From NCBI RefSeq assembly GCF_026213295.1, contig NC_079432.1, forward strand, positions 15,310,761 through 15,374,760: 64,000 nt of DNA. Reading direction: 5' to 3'. This stretch comes from Gadus chalcogrammus. Its lineage: Eukaryota > Chordata > Actinopteri > Gadiformes > Gadidae. The position numbers and the translations under genes were made by a program. Under the pieces are notes generated by a model that saw only the letters and a list, made by a program, of their open reading frames with translations, ran no database searches and was not told the origin of the DNA. This document shows, in pieces, positions 1 to 35,956 of the stretch. Each line of letters opens with the position of its first letter. The first letter of the stretch is position 1.

Positions 1-11603
<11,603 letters not shown>

Positions 11604-13518
11604 ACCGATTCTCCTGACCTTTGACCCCAGGACCGTCCATTCTAGGTCAGCACTTCGTAGCGAAGCATCGGCTGGTTTCCCTTGATTCTGATTGGCTGCT
11701 GGCCAACCAGAACCAACCTCCACCCACACTCCTCCATTCCATCACAGACTGTTGACAAGTGGACTTTGAATGTTGTTTTTAATGTTTTTAATGTGCTTTT
11801 AAATGTATGTATGTTTCTAAGGCAGCTGCTTGTTTCATAAGAACTCCTACTTTGTGTATATTGTGTATATTCTTCAAGTACTGATAATATTATGGACTAC
11901 ATATTGTTTTGAAATGTTATGTACTTCTCTTATGTAAGAGGATTATTTTTAAATATGCAAACGTGTAATTTATTTTAATGCACATTGGTTTACAGTACTA
12001 TACTGTGCACTGATATGCTTCACTGTGTACTGATGTAATATTTGCAGCGTTCTACCCTCAACCAACAGACATGGAAGCACATCTTTCTCCTGGTTTAGAA
12101 GTGAAATTGATTTAACATTCCCAAGTGTTCCAACCTTAAAGGGTCATTAACACTGGACCAAATCTTCTCTGAAAGTAATAATGGACGAAAACATGCAATC
12201 AGGTTTATCTTTGTCATCAGGGCAAATCTTCCCAGCCGTCTCTGACCCCGCCTCCTTTGTAATGTCAGATGATCTTAGGCCCTCATGTCCGTTGTCGTGC
12301 ATTAAATGGGCATTACTCAATAGAGGGCTCCTGTCTCTTTTCTCTAAATACAGGCCGACAGACGTGTCAGAGAATCAATCAGTCTTCATTTAAATTAGTT
12401 GACTTCAAATGCATGCAACTGCAACCCCACTCCTCTAGAGTAGGATTTGATCTTTAGGGGATTAAGCCCAAAATAAGGTCTACATTTTAGTCACATCGGC
12501 AATGGTTCATCATGCAGGCTACTCACTGGGAGGATGGGGGACATCCAGGATGTGGGTGATTTCTGCCCACTAAATGGGGTCTAAAATCTCTGTTGCTGTA
12601 GAGGATGAATTTGTTGAAGGCAAAGTAGACCGAATAGACACCCCTAACGACGTGATGAGAATGTTTTGTTGTCTTGTTTAATTGCACACAATGTCTTGCA
12701 GGTCCTGGTCCAAAACGAACTAGCGTACACCCCCGATGGTTCACTGCATCAAAAGCTTTGGGAACCCCTTAACTATGGTTCCCAGTTCACATTCTTGTTC
12801 CGTGGGTATTTGAAGAGGACACATTATAATCCTAGTCTTGACTATTCTCAGTGTACAGACGTAAGTAAGACGGATGCTTCCTTTATACCAAATCATGACA
12901 CCGACCTATTTCAAATTAACCTGTTCACCTGTGGAATGTGAGCATTCCTCACCTGTCCCAGCTTTTTGGAACATGTAGCAGACCTCAAATTCTAAATAAG
13001 TTAATATTTGCAAAAACAACAACAAAGTTTATCAGTTTGAACATTAAATATCTTGTCTTGGTAGTGTATACAATTTAATATAGGTTGACAAGGATTTGCA
13101 AATTATTGTATTCTGTTTTTTATTTATGTTTTACATAACGTCCCAACTTCATTGGAATTGGGGTTGTACATTATGTTACATGCTAGTGGGACAGCAGGGC
13201 TATCTCACTAGTAAAACCTGACCAGTTAAATATGACTTGCTTATCCAAATATCCCCTGCTCTCAGTAGTGCTGGTAGTGTTGATAGTCAATAGAGTGTCA
13301 ATATATTATAGGTAGAGTGCTATTGTACCTGTTGTCAATAGAGTTCCAGGAGTTTGTCCATTCAGTGTTGTGTTCTGGCAGTGCTATTGTGTCCGGACAG
13401 TAGACTGTCTGTAGTTTCAGTAGCGTGCTGGTACACTGTGTGTCTGTGTCCTGGTGTCAGTTGCGTAGTACATCAAGAGAGAGTCTGTTGAGCCCCGGGA
13501 TCATCAGTAGGGTGAGGC
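11604..13518. other. BRF1 3' UTR and BRF1-AHSA1 convergent intergenic region
   Basis: The two genes converge here. The BRF1 3' UTR starts at 11604; a possible ATTAAA signal is at about 12301. 12120-12940 shows nothing I recognise. 12941-13169 is a transposon terminus. 13170-13518 is probably AHSA1 3' UTR and flank, without a recognised feature. Confidence 0.5.
12941..13169. mobile_element. Fish DNA-transposon terminal fragment
   Basis: Runs from CACCTGTCCCAGCTTTTTGG to an end of the form AACTTCATTGGAATTGGGGTTGTA. This is a very common terminal sequence of non-autonomous DNA transposons in fish genomes. Only one end is present, and no coding sequence. Confidence 0.6.
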
Positions 13519-18558
<5,040 letters not shown>

Positions 18559-19621
18559 AGCCGCACCAAAGTTTCACTGGTTCAAAAAAACACTGGCAAA
18601 AATATAAAAAATAAATAAGAGAAAACAATAGATCAAGTATCCCAACACTTCTTTGGAACAGTGTACAGGAATTGTTTCCAGTAAGGCAGTGTCGTCCTAT
18701 AATAATACAATAATCCTTATAATTATCCGTAGCCTCTGCCCAAATGTATGAAAGGTTCTTCCAATGGTGAAAGTATGTTAACAAAAAAATGAGTTATTCC
18801 ATTTATCGTCAGCGCGTCATTTATATATCTGATCCCCTCGCCTCCTCTCGCATGCAGCACTGCGCGTCACCGGCCGCACTGCGCGTCACCGGCGCCGACA
18901 GCTGCCCCCCGCCCCTCCTTCTGATGTACAATAACTATACAAACTCAAAAGGATACACAGAAATTAAATCATTCAAACGTCAAGACAAGTTATATGGCTT
19001 TTAAGCATGGCTTGTTTTTTTGCTTTTCCAAAGCTGCCTGTTACGTTAAATTGTTCTTGAACTGTTACGTTGACTATCCGCCTGAGTAAATATACGCATT
19101 TAATTTATGGCAAAGTTGTCCTTCTTGTCTTCCCGTCATCGTATTGTGGTAACGACGTGATGACTACATCTCCCAGAACGCCCTGCGCGATCTGAAGCTG
19201 CAAAAGGTAAACTGCTGGATCTTGATTCTTCTTCATTCTCCTCCGTATGTCATTATGTTATTGATATTATCTACTGACATTCAACGTTCAGCAAATCTAT
19301 TTTCATTGTACGCGTCTCGTAGGTCCAATTTATATTCGATTATCTGCACGATATAAGGTAGTTTCTGTCCCATATCCGTGTTAGCAATCTGACATGTTTA
19401 CTTGTAGCCTACCTTTCAAAGACATAAACAGACTCATGTATTCGGGGTGTGTTTCCCCTGTGTGCGAGGTAGGCCTATTACTAATAGTAGCGAATACGTG
19501 CATAGCTACACAAGCACTCTTTGTTTAGCCAACGACATGTGTTAGATGTCCATGCAGGTTGATCTAGGCTAGGGGATGTAATGTATCATGAATAAGCAGA
19601 AGACTGCTGTCTTGATTTCAG
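18559..19621. promoter_or_regulatory. Divergent AHSA1 / VIPAS39 promoter region
   Basis: The two start codons face away from each other across about 1 kb, a head-to-head arrangement also found in human. The interval contains a CpG-rich core near 18840-18910 with a short duplicated block (CTGCGCGTCACCGGC twice) and a CCAAT pentamer at about 18761. A consensus donor at 19207 follows a probable non-coding VIPAS39 leader exon ending at 19206. The leader intron would run 19207-19621 and the ATG sits at the very start of the next exon. I found no clear heat-shock element near AHSA1. Shared-promoter function is inferred from geometry. Confidence 0.6.
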
Positions 19622-28629
<9,008 letters not shown>

Positions 28630-28823
28630 GGTTTGGACCACATCCTGACCGACAGTTGTGTGTCGAAAAACAACTCCTGCGTGTGATCGGTCCTCCGGTT
28701 CCTGGTCTGTAAATATGTATATACTGTATGTATGTATGTTTACCTTATGTATGTACTGTATGTATAGAGTGAACTTTTCAATCTGACATGATTAATTCAT
28801 AACTGGGATTCATTTTGCATTTC

Positions 28824-28829
28824 AATAAA
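28824..28829 (+). terminator. vipas39: VIPAS39 polyadenylation signal
   Basis: A canonical AATAAA lies about 195 bases past the VIPAS39 stop codon, the natural end of a short 3' UTR. No other good signal is closer. Confidence 0.7.
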
Positions 28830-28859
28830 GAATTTATGAACTATTGTATGTTTCACCAA

Positions 28860-29617
28860 ATTACTGATTGATCGATTTTGCTAATATGACTAAAATGAGA
28901 TCATGGCCATTTCTATTTAGTCAACAGTCGCAATAACAGCAACGGTGTAAACAATAACAGAAAATACTCACTTGCAGTATTGCTTTTTTTGGCCTGCCCC
29001 TATCTCAGCTATGTGTATGTTAACGCACACGAGCGAGGTTGTGGGGATGTGTGAGTGTGTTTTCGGGGACTGCCCCCTTGAATTGCTTGAGGACAAGTTG
29101 GCCGTGAATACCTTTTTTGACTACAGGCAGTCCTAGTTGTCATTGTTATCCTCTCAGTCTGTTAAGTAGACCAGCGTTTCTCAATAATACCAGGGCGGTG
29201 GAACACCCTCATAGACCCCCGCGGACACGCAATGTTGATTTTAGGTTATTTGTTTAGAAAAACTTGCAACAGCAAACGTCTACAAAATGTTTTTCCAATG
29301 CTGCCAAATGTCGTCCTTTGTTGTACCTCACACAGGTAAAATAGCTTGACTTTGAATGATCATTTAGATTTTTTAAACGGATAATCCACTATTGCACAAT
29401 TGGTTAGTAGGCCTATACATTAACTATTGGTTGCAGTGCAGACTTGTCAAGGCAGTTTAAAACAGTTTGACCTATTGCACAAAAGGTGCACGTTTGGTTT
29501 TGTAATTAACCTTTCCCATTTTACTGGATGCAGTAGCCTACAACTATATATTGTGCATGCAGATGGATTAAAGGTTATATTCATTCGCTCTATCTACAGC
29601 AGCCTATGCACAGCAGC
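28860..29617. other. Intergenic, VIPAS39 to GPR132-like cluster
   Basis: No gene recognised. The right part (from about 29150) belongs to the duplicated flank of the receptor cluster. Confidence 0.5.
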
Positions 29618-30115
29618 GTAGGCCTACTATGGAGGTAGATTTGTGTCTTTATTATGCAATCAAAAATAATAGGTTTGAGAGCAAAACTTTCCACACTGTA
29701 ATCAAAAAATGTTTTATTGCAAGATAAATTAATGTGATAAAAAAATTATTAATGGGAATCCAAAAGTTTTGTTTGCGAATCCAAAACTTTTGTTTGCGAA
29801 TCCAAAACTTTTGGATTTGCAAACAAAACTTTTGGATTTACAAACAAAACTTTTTGATTCCCATTAATAATTTTTTTATCACATTAATTTATCTTGCAAT
29901 AAAAAAAATTTGATTGCAGTGTCGATAGTTTTGCTCTCAAACCAATTTTTTGATTGCAGTGTGGAAAGTTTTGCTCTCAAACCTATTTTTTGATTGCAGT
30001 GTGGAAAGTTTTGCTCTCAAACCTATTATTTTTGATTGCAGTGTGGAAAGTTTTGCTCTCAAACCTATTTTTTTTGATTGCATAATAAAGACACAATTCT
30101 ACCTCCATAGCCTAC
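29618..30115. mobile_element. Foldback (long inverted-repeat) element
   Basis: The sequence folds on itself almost end to end around about 29808. The left end (CTATGGAGGTAGATTTGTGTC, then AATAGGTTTGAGAGCAAAAC) is repeated inverted at the right end. The centre is built of alternating AATCCAAAAGTTTTGTTTGC blocks. The right arm contains GATTGCAGTGTGGAAAGTTT four times (about 29912, 29952, 29992, 30034) where the left arm has it once. No reading frame. Confidence 0.85.
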
Positions 30116-30629
30116 CGTACAATTATATGCGTCTATTGTTAAATAGCCTATAAAAGTTGGGTCTATTAGTTATTGTAGGGGTTGGGTATTATCTATAGGC
30201 CAAACACAAGACAGCTTCAGAAGCGTTTGGCTATTATCTTTCAGATTTGCATCTGAAATGCATTCTCTTATTTTACATAAGAGAATGAATCCCCTTTACA
30301 TGGTTCAACAATATCCATGCACGCGATTTTCTTGTACGCTTTTTGAGGGATCACATTAATTCCGAAGAACAGTGCATCCATTTTAATAGAAAATGTTCTC
30401 CGAATTCTGAGATAATTCTTAAGTAATTCAGAAAAACATTGCACTAGGCTTCCTTACACCCCTACGCCGGTGCATATAATGCAAAATACTGTTGGTTGTA
30501 TTCAGGGCTTGCTCAACTTCCTGCCACCAATTTTTTTTGAAGCACTTTCATACGCAAGAAACAGGAACTACGAGGGAAACCGCCCAAAGCATATGAACAC
30601 GCACAGACACGCGCTGAGCCCTGGATTTG

Positions 30630-31312
30630 CGCGGTCTGCGGGCATCACGGCGGCCATTGCGGCGATGGGCGAATTGAGAGGGCGAATTGCGGGCTGGATA
30701 TGAAGTGCTTCGAGCCCATAGAGTAGACCTACGAGGACAACGAGAATATTTCTGAACCCGGCACGTCATGCACTAGGGCGTGGCTGGCTCCCATGATGCA
30801 GAAGCAATTCTCTCCTTGATGTTGCCCTGCGCCATTGAGCAGTTTTCGTAGGAATGAATGGGCGCCATTTTTTTTATCCGCTGCCCTTTTATTAATAGGT
30901 CCATATTCGAGCGCGACCATACACCCAGCCGAGCGGTCACGGCCTTCAAATACACGCGCTTCTTCCTGGGCTTCGCGGTGCCGTTGGCGCTACTGACCGC
31001 CTCCAACTGCGGCGTCACTCAGTCACACAGCGCTGCCCGAAGAGGCGCGTGCGCTTGCTGGCGGTTGCCGTGGTGACGCTGTTCCCGGTGTGCTTCGTGC
31101 CGTACCACCTGGTCGTGATGGTGCGCGCGGCCTTCTCCCGTTTCCCTCCTGACAGGAACTGCGCTTTCTCGTGGTGGATCTACGCGCCGTACAACGTGTC
31201 TCTGGGCCTCTCCACCCTCAACAGCGCCTGCAACCCCCTCCTCTACGTGCTGTCCCTGGTGCTGCGGGGTCAGAGGTCACCGGGGGGGACACTAGGGACA
31301 GGGGGGTTATAG
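30630..31312 (+). pseudogene. Decayed GPR132-like GPCR, third member of the tandem cluster
   Basis: The remnant begins abruptly in transmembrane helix 4 (AGITAAIAAM) and lacks everything before it: upstream flank shared with the two intact copies (30470-30610) is fused directly to helix 4. Extracellular loop 2 is broken at 30716-30905 by about 190 bp of unrelated DNA bordered by the direct repeat TTCGAGC (30709-30715 and 30906-30912). Helix 5 is readable (FLGFAVPLALLTASNCGV), then a deletion shifts the frame, and helices 6-7 continue in another frame (YHLVVMVRAAF, NSACNPLLYVL). A 27-bp deletion between two CTGTCC copies removes the start of the C-tail. In-frame stops and frameshifts rule out a functional receptor. 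Confidence 0.88.
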
Positions 31313-32539
31313 GAGAGGGGACTACATGACTGCCACTACATAGGGGTTCGAGGACTCAGAGCGAGGTCTGCTCAGGAACGAGGGGGGAAGAACGGCCAGG
31401 ATATGTGACTCTACTACTCTGAAACTGTAACATCCAAGACGTCCTGGAGGCCTCCCAGAGCCAGACGGCCCCCCCGTCATCAGCCCCTTTTTACTGGGGC
31501 ACATCAGTGCCTGTAAAAAACGGCACGTGCCTGTGAAAAGCCCATTGGGTAATTTAGCTTTACATTCGATTTTGCTGTCAGTCTTTGTAATTTTTTAAGG
31601 TGGTAGATGGGATTTCCTGTATTATGTGGTTATCCCCCTGTTGAGTAAACCTGCGTTTCTCAATAGTACCGGTGGAACAGCCATATCGACCCCTCGTGTG
31701 TGTGGTTGTGGTTGTGTGTGGGTGCGTGCGGGCGTGCGTGCGTACACACAAAAAAAAGGTGTCGAAGAAAAAGGGCGCATTCTCTTATGTTACATAAGAA
31801 AATGAAACCCCTTTGCAGGGTTAGGCTGATATCAGCAGTATACATGCAGGTGAGTTTCTCGGACGCTTTTTGAGGGATCATATTATTTCAGAAGAACAGT
31901 GTATCAAATTTTTTTCATAGAGAATGTTCTCAGAATTATGTTTAACGCTTCCCATGCCGTTGCACATAATGCACAATACTGTTGGTTGTATTCAGGGTTT
32001 GCTCAACTTCCAACTTCCGCCAATTTTCTTGTGAAGCACTTTCACAAACGGGAACTACGAGGGCATCCACTGCCAAAAGCATATGCATGCACTCACTCAC
32101 ACACACATGGGCAATGCTTTTTACCACACTCTGGGATTAGATGTCATTACAATGAAGGAAAGAAAACTACAATTACAAATAGGCTTTAAAGCATCTTGAA
32201 CTTTTAGCACTTTTAACTGCAAGTCTCTAGTCCCTTATTTAGAACCGATCGGTTGCGATCAGATAAGAGTGACTGTGAACATTTGTTTGATTTCCCCAGG
32301 AAGTGATGACACATCTTTGAGCTTCTCTAATTGTTTTAACCTCTTGTGCTGCGTGTTTTCCTCATTGTTCCCCAGCAGAGCTAGTGTACCGATACCATGG
32401 TCGACGGTGTCTCTTAAACTACGGGGCTGGGACAAACAATCGAGGCTTGGCAGCGTGCAGTGGGTCGGCTCCCCCGGACGCACTGAAAGGGTGAGAGATC
32501 TTCACCGCGGTCCACGCCTCCTTGTGTGTCCATACAGAC
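31313..32539. other. Duplicated flank between receptor pseudogene and copy A
   Basis: 3' flank of the pseudogene, then the 5' flank of copy A (31640-32540), which includes a consensus acceptor TTTCCCCAG at about 32291-32299 and may contain a leader exon. A short GT/GC-rich purine-pyrimidine stretch lies at 31695-31750. No coding sequence recognised. Confidence 0.5.
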
Positions 32540-33640
32540 ATGCAGGCGGAGGCGACCACCGCCGGGAACGCGACCACCGTCGGGAACGCGACCACCGCCG
32601 GGAACGCGATGGCCTGCGCTCCTCCGTACGACCAGGCCCGTGTCCCCATGGTAGTCCTCTACAGCGTCATCTTCGTTGTGGGCTTCCCCGCCAACCTCCT
32701 CACCGTGTGGTTCACCTGGAGGCAGGTGCGGCGCAAGAACGTGCTGGGGGTCTACCTGTGCAGCTTGTCTGTGTGCGACCTGATCTACCTGTCGACGCTG
32801 CCCCTGTGGGCGCTCTACTTCGACGGCTGCCACAAGTGGGCCTGGGGCTCCCGCACCTGCCAGGTCACCGGCTTCGTCTTCTACACCAACATGTACATCA
32901 GCATCCTGCTGCTGTGCTGCGTCTCGTGCGACCGCTACGTGGCCGTGCGCTACGCCCTGGAGTCGCGCGGCCTGCGGCGCCCACGCGTTGCCGCGGGCAT
33001 CACGGCGGCCATAGTGGCGATGGTGATGGCGGTGCACGTGCCCGTCTTCTTGATACGCGAGGGCGAAATGGATCACAAAGCGGACATGAGGTGCTTCGAG
33101 CCGGATCACGACCCCAGCGGAACGGTCACGGCCTTCAGCTACATGCGCTTAATAATGGGCTTCGTGGTGCCGCTGGCACTGCTGACCGCCTCGAACTGCG
33201 GCATCCTGCGCGCGGTGCGCGCCAGCCACTCGCTGCAGCTCGGCCAGAAGAGGCGTGTGCGCTGGCTGGCGGTCGCCGTGGTGACGCTGTTCCTGGTGGG
33301 CTTCGCGCCGTACCACCTGGTCCTGCTGGTGCGCGCCGCCTTCTCCCACTCCCAGAACAAGGCGTTGCAATTTGCTTTCTTCAGGTGGATCTACGAGCCG
33401 TACTACGTGTCTGTGGGCTTCTCCACCCTCAACAGCGCCTGCAACCCCCTCCTCTACGTGCTGTCCAGCGGGGACGCGCGCGAGGAGCTGTCCCTAGTGC
33501 TGCGGGGTCAGAGCGAGGGCACAATGGGGACAGCCTGGGGGTGTAATGGAGAGGTGACAACACGTTCGATACTATATAGAAGTGGTTCGAGGACTCAGTG
33601 CGAGGGCGGCTCAGGAACGAGGGGGGAGAGCGTTCAGTAG
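32540..33640 (+). CDS. gpr132: GPR132 (G2A)-like class A GPCR, copy A
   Basis: Intact single-exon reading frame of 366 aa from ATG to TAG. The best match among known families is GPR132/G2A, of the acid- and lipid-sensing receptor group: VFYTNMYISILLLCCVSCDRY and VRYALESRG correspond closely to the human protein. Seven hydrophobic segments are visible. Helix 3 ends in the DRY motif, and conserved cysteines precede helix 3 (RTCQVTGF) and lie in loop 2 (MRCFEPD). Helix 7 has NPLLY, where human GPR132 has DPIIY. The N-terminus carries repeated Asn-Ala-Thr sequons (N-glycosylation sites). A splice acceptor just before the ATG (CATACAG at about 32531-32537) suggests a non-coding leader exon. The gene is part of a tandem duplication with shared flanks. 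Family assignment is firm; orthology to GPR132 is supported by synteny with BRF1 and BTBD6, and ligand is unknown. Confidence 0.9.
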   Translation: MQAEATTAGNATTVGNATTAGNAMACAPPYDQARVPMVVLYSVIFVVGFPANLLTVWFTWRQVRRKNVLGVYLCSLSVCDLIYLSTLPLWALYFDGCHKWAWGSRTCQVTGFVFYTNMYISILLLCCVSCDRYVAVRYALESRGLRRPRVAAGITAAIVAMVMAVHVPVFLIREGEMDHKADMRCFEPDHDPSGTVTAFSYMRLIMGFVVPLALLTASNCGILRAVRASHSLQLGQKRRVRWLAVAVVTLFLVGFAPYHLVLLVRAAFSHSQNKALQFAFFRWIYEPYYVSVGFSTLNSACNPLLYVLSSGDAREELSLVLRGQSEGTMGTAWGCNGEVTTRSILYRSGSRTQCEGGSGTRGESVQ

Positions 33641-34813
33641 GCCTATATGTGACGCGACTTCTCTGAAACATCCAAAGTATTCCTGGAGGCCTCCTAAAGC
33701 CGGACGCTACAAGCTACCAACGTGAGGGGCTTTTAAAGGTAGGCTACTATATGTTTGACAGCTACCGTGCAACAACATGTTCGAGTGAATCCTATAGGGA
33801 ACGAACACTAGCGGCTCTCTGTTGACCAGGATAATCTCCACTTGTAGGCTCTCAGTGTGTTGTCATGAGGAGACTCGGGGAGAGGAGAGAGAACCTTCTG
33901 GAAGAAGCAGTGAAATACTCACCGCTATTGATAATGCATGGTGCATTGCCTTGTAATCAACAATTCCTCACTTTTTTTTAAAAATAAAATAAGCTTTTAT
34001 TTGAAACAAAGCTTATGGTTAGCGTATTTTTTTTGCTCTCCCACCTCATCATGTAGCCTAGGTCAAGAGGTCATTTTTGGCAGTTTAACACACATCCGCT
34101 CCAATGACAAACCCATAAAACAGTCAGCATCCTTCAAATATCCAGGGATGTGGATATTGAATTCTGAGAAAATTATGTAATTAATTCAGAAAAATAATTG
34201 CATAACGCGCGCGGCCCGTGCATATAATGCATCTGTTGGTTGTATTCAGTGCTTGCTCAACTTCCAACTTCCACCAATTTTCTTGTGAAGCACTTTCACA
34301 AACGGGAACTACGAGGGCATCCACTGCCAAAAGCATACGCATGCACTCACTCACTCACTCACTCACTCACACACATATGTGCAATGCTTTTTACCACACT
34401 CTGGCATTAGATGTCATTACAATGAAGGAAAGAAAACTACCATTGAAAATAGGCTTTAGAAGCATCTTGAACTTTTAGCACTTTTAACAGCAAGTCTTTA
34501 CCTTATTGAGAAAAGATCGGTTGAGATCAGATAAGAGTGACGGTGAACATTTGATTTGATTTCCCCAGGAAGTGATGACACATCTTTGAACTTGTCATTG
34601 TTTTGCCTCCTGTGCTATTTGGTTTCCTCATTATTTCTCAGAAGAGCTAATGAACCAATACCATGGTCGACAGTGTTGAACTCTGAATCAGACCAGTGTC
34701 TCTTAAACTACGCGGCTGGGACAAACAAGCGTGCAGTGGGTCGGCTCCCCCGGACGCACTGAAGGGTGCAGATCTTCACCGCGGTCCACGCCTCCTTGTG
34801 TGTCCATGCAGAC

Positions 34814-35956
34814 ATGCAGGCGGAGGCGACCACCGCCGGGAACGCGACCACCGCCGGGAACGCGACGGCCTGCGATCCGCCGTACGACCAGGCCCGTGTC
34901 CCCATGGTAGTCCTCTACAGCGTCGTCTTCGTCGTGGGCTTCCCCGCCAACCTCCTCACCTTGTGGTTCACCTGGAGGCAGGTGCGGCGCAAGAACGTGC
35001 TGGGGGTCTACCTGTGCAGCCTGTCTGTGTGCGACCTGATCTACCTGTCGACGCTGCCCCTGTGGGCGCTCTACATCGACGGCTGCCACAAGTGGGCCTG
35101 GGGCTCCCACGCCTGCCATGTCACCGGCTTTGTCTTCTACACCAACATGTACATCAGCATCCTGCTGCTATGCTGCGTCTCGTGCGACCGCTACGTGGCC
35201 GTGCGCTACGCCCTGGAGTCGCGTGGCCTGCGGCGCCCACGCGTTGCCGCGGGCATCACGGCGGCCATCGTGGCGATGGTGATGGCGGCGCACGTGCCCG
35301 TCTTCTTGATGCGCGAGGGCGACACGGATCACAAGATGCGCGAGGGCGACACGGATCACAAGATGCGCGAGGGCGACACGGATCACAAGCTGGATATGAG
35401 GTGCTTCGAGCCGGATCACACCCCCAGCCAATACGTCACGGCCTTCAACTACGCGCGCTTCTTCCTGGGATTCGTGGTGCCGCTGGCGCTGCTGACCACC
35501 TCAAACTACGGCGTCCTGCGCGCGGTGCGCGCCAGCCACTCGCTGCAGCTCGGCCAGAAGAGGCGTGTGCGCTGGCTGGCGGTCGCCGTGGTGACGCTGT
35601 TCCTGGTGGGCTTCGCGCCGTACCACCTGGTCCTGCTGGTGCGCGCCGTCTTCTCCCACTACCCTGAGCTTAATTTTGCTTTCTCCAGGTGGATCTACGC
35701 GCCGTACTACGTGTCTCTGGGCTTCTCCACCCTCAACAGCGCCTGCAACCCCCTCCTCTACGTGCTGTCCAGCGGGGACGCGCGCGAGGAGCTGTCCCTA
35801 GCGCTGCGGGGTCAGAGCGAGGTCACAATGGGGACAGCCTGGGGGTGTAATGGAGAGGTGACAACACGTCCGATACTATATAGTAGTGGTTCGAGGACTC
35901 AGTACGACGTCGGCTCGGGAACGAGGGGGGAGAGCGTTCAGTTGGCCTATATGTGA
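34814..35956 (+). CDS. gpr132: GPR132 (G2A)-like class A GPCR, copy B with expanded extracellular loop 2
   Basis: Intact single-exon frame of 380 aa, about 90% identical to copy A through most of its length. It has the same DRY, NPLLY and loop cysteines, and two N-A-T sequons at the N-terminus. The difference is in extracellular loop 2: a 27-bp unit encoding MREGDTDHK is present three times in tandem (35309-35389, residues 166-192) just before the disulphide cysteine, where copy A has a single related segment. A GTG-initiated upstream extension exists in the same frame but has no ATG, so the ATG at 34814 (MQAEATT), equivalent to that of copy A, is chosen. The C-tail is slightly longer (ends VQLAYM). 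The whole unit, including about 500 bp either side, is a tandem duplicate of copy A. Confidence 0.9.
   Translation: MQAEATTAGNATTAGNATACDPPYDQARVPMVVLYSVVFVVGFPANLLTLWFTWRQVRRKNVLGVYLCSLSVCDLIYLSTLPLWALYIDGCHKWAWGSHACHVTGFVFYTNMYISILLLCCVSCDRYVAVRYALESRGLRRPRVAAGITAAIVAMVMAAHVPVFLMREGDTDHKMREGDTDHKMREGDTDHKLDMRCFEPDHTPSQYVTAFNYARFFLGFVVPLALLTTSNYGVLRAVRASHSLQLGQKRRVRWLAVAVVTLFLVGFAPYHLVLLVRAVFSHYPELNFAFSRWIYAPYYVSLGFSTLNSACNPLLYVLSSGDAREELSLALRGQSEVTMGTAWGCNGEVTTRPILYSSGSRTQYDVGSGTRGESVQLAYM

Noticed and set aside
18700..18790. Heat-shock element upstream of AHSA1
   Set aside because: GAA and TTC triplets near 18750 have the wrong spacing for an HSE.
30470..30703. Short protein frame at the start of the receptor pseudogene
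   Set aside because: It joins flank sequence to a helix-4 remnant; no start comparable with copies A and B.
32269..33546. A 425-codon frame overlapping GPR132-like copy A, and a 323-codon one over copy B (34696-35667)
   Set aside because: Arg/Gly/Pro-rich reading of very GC-rich coding sequence in another frame; no domain, and the seven-helix frame explains the conservation.
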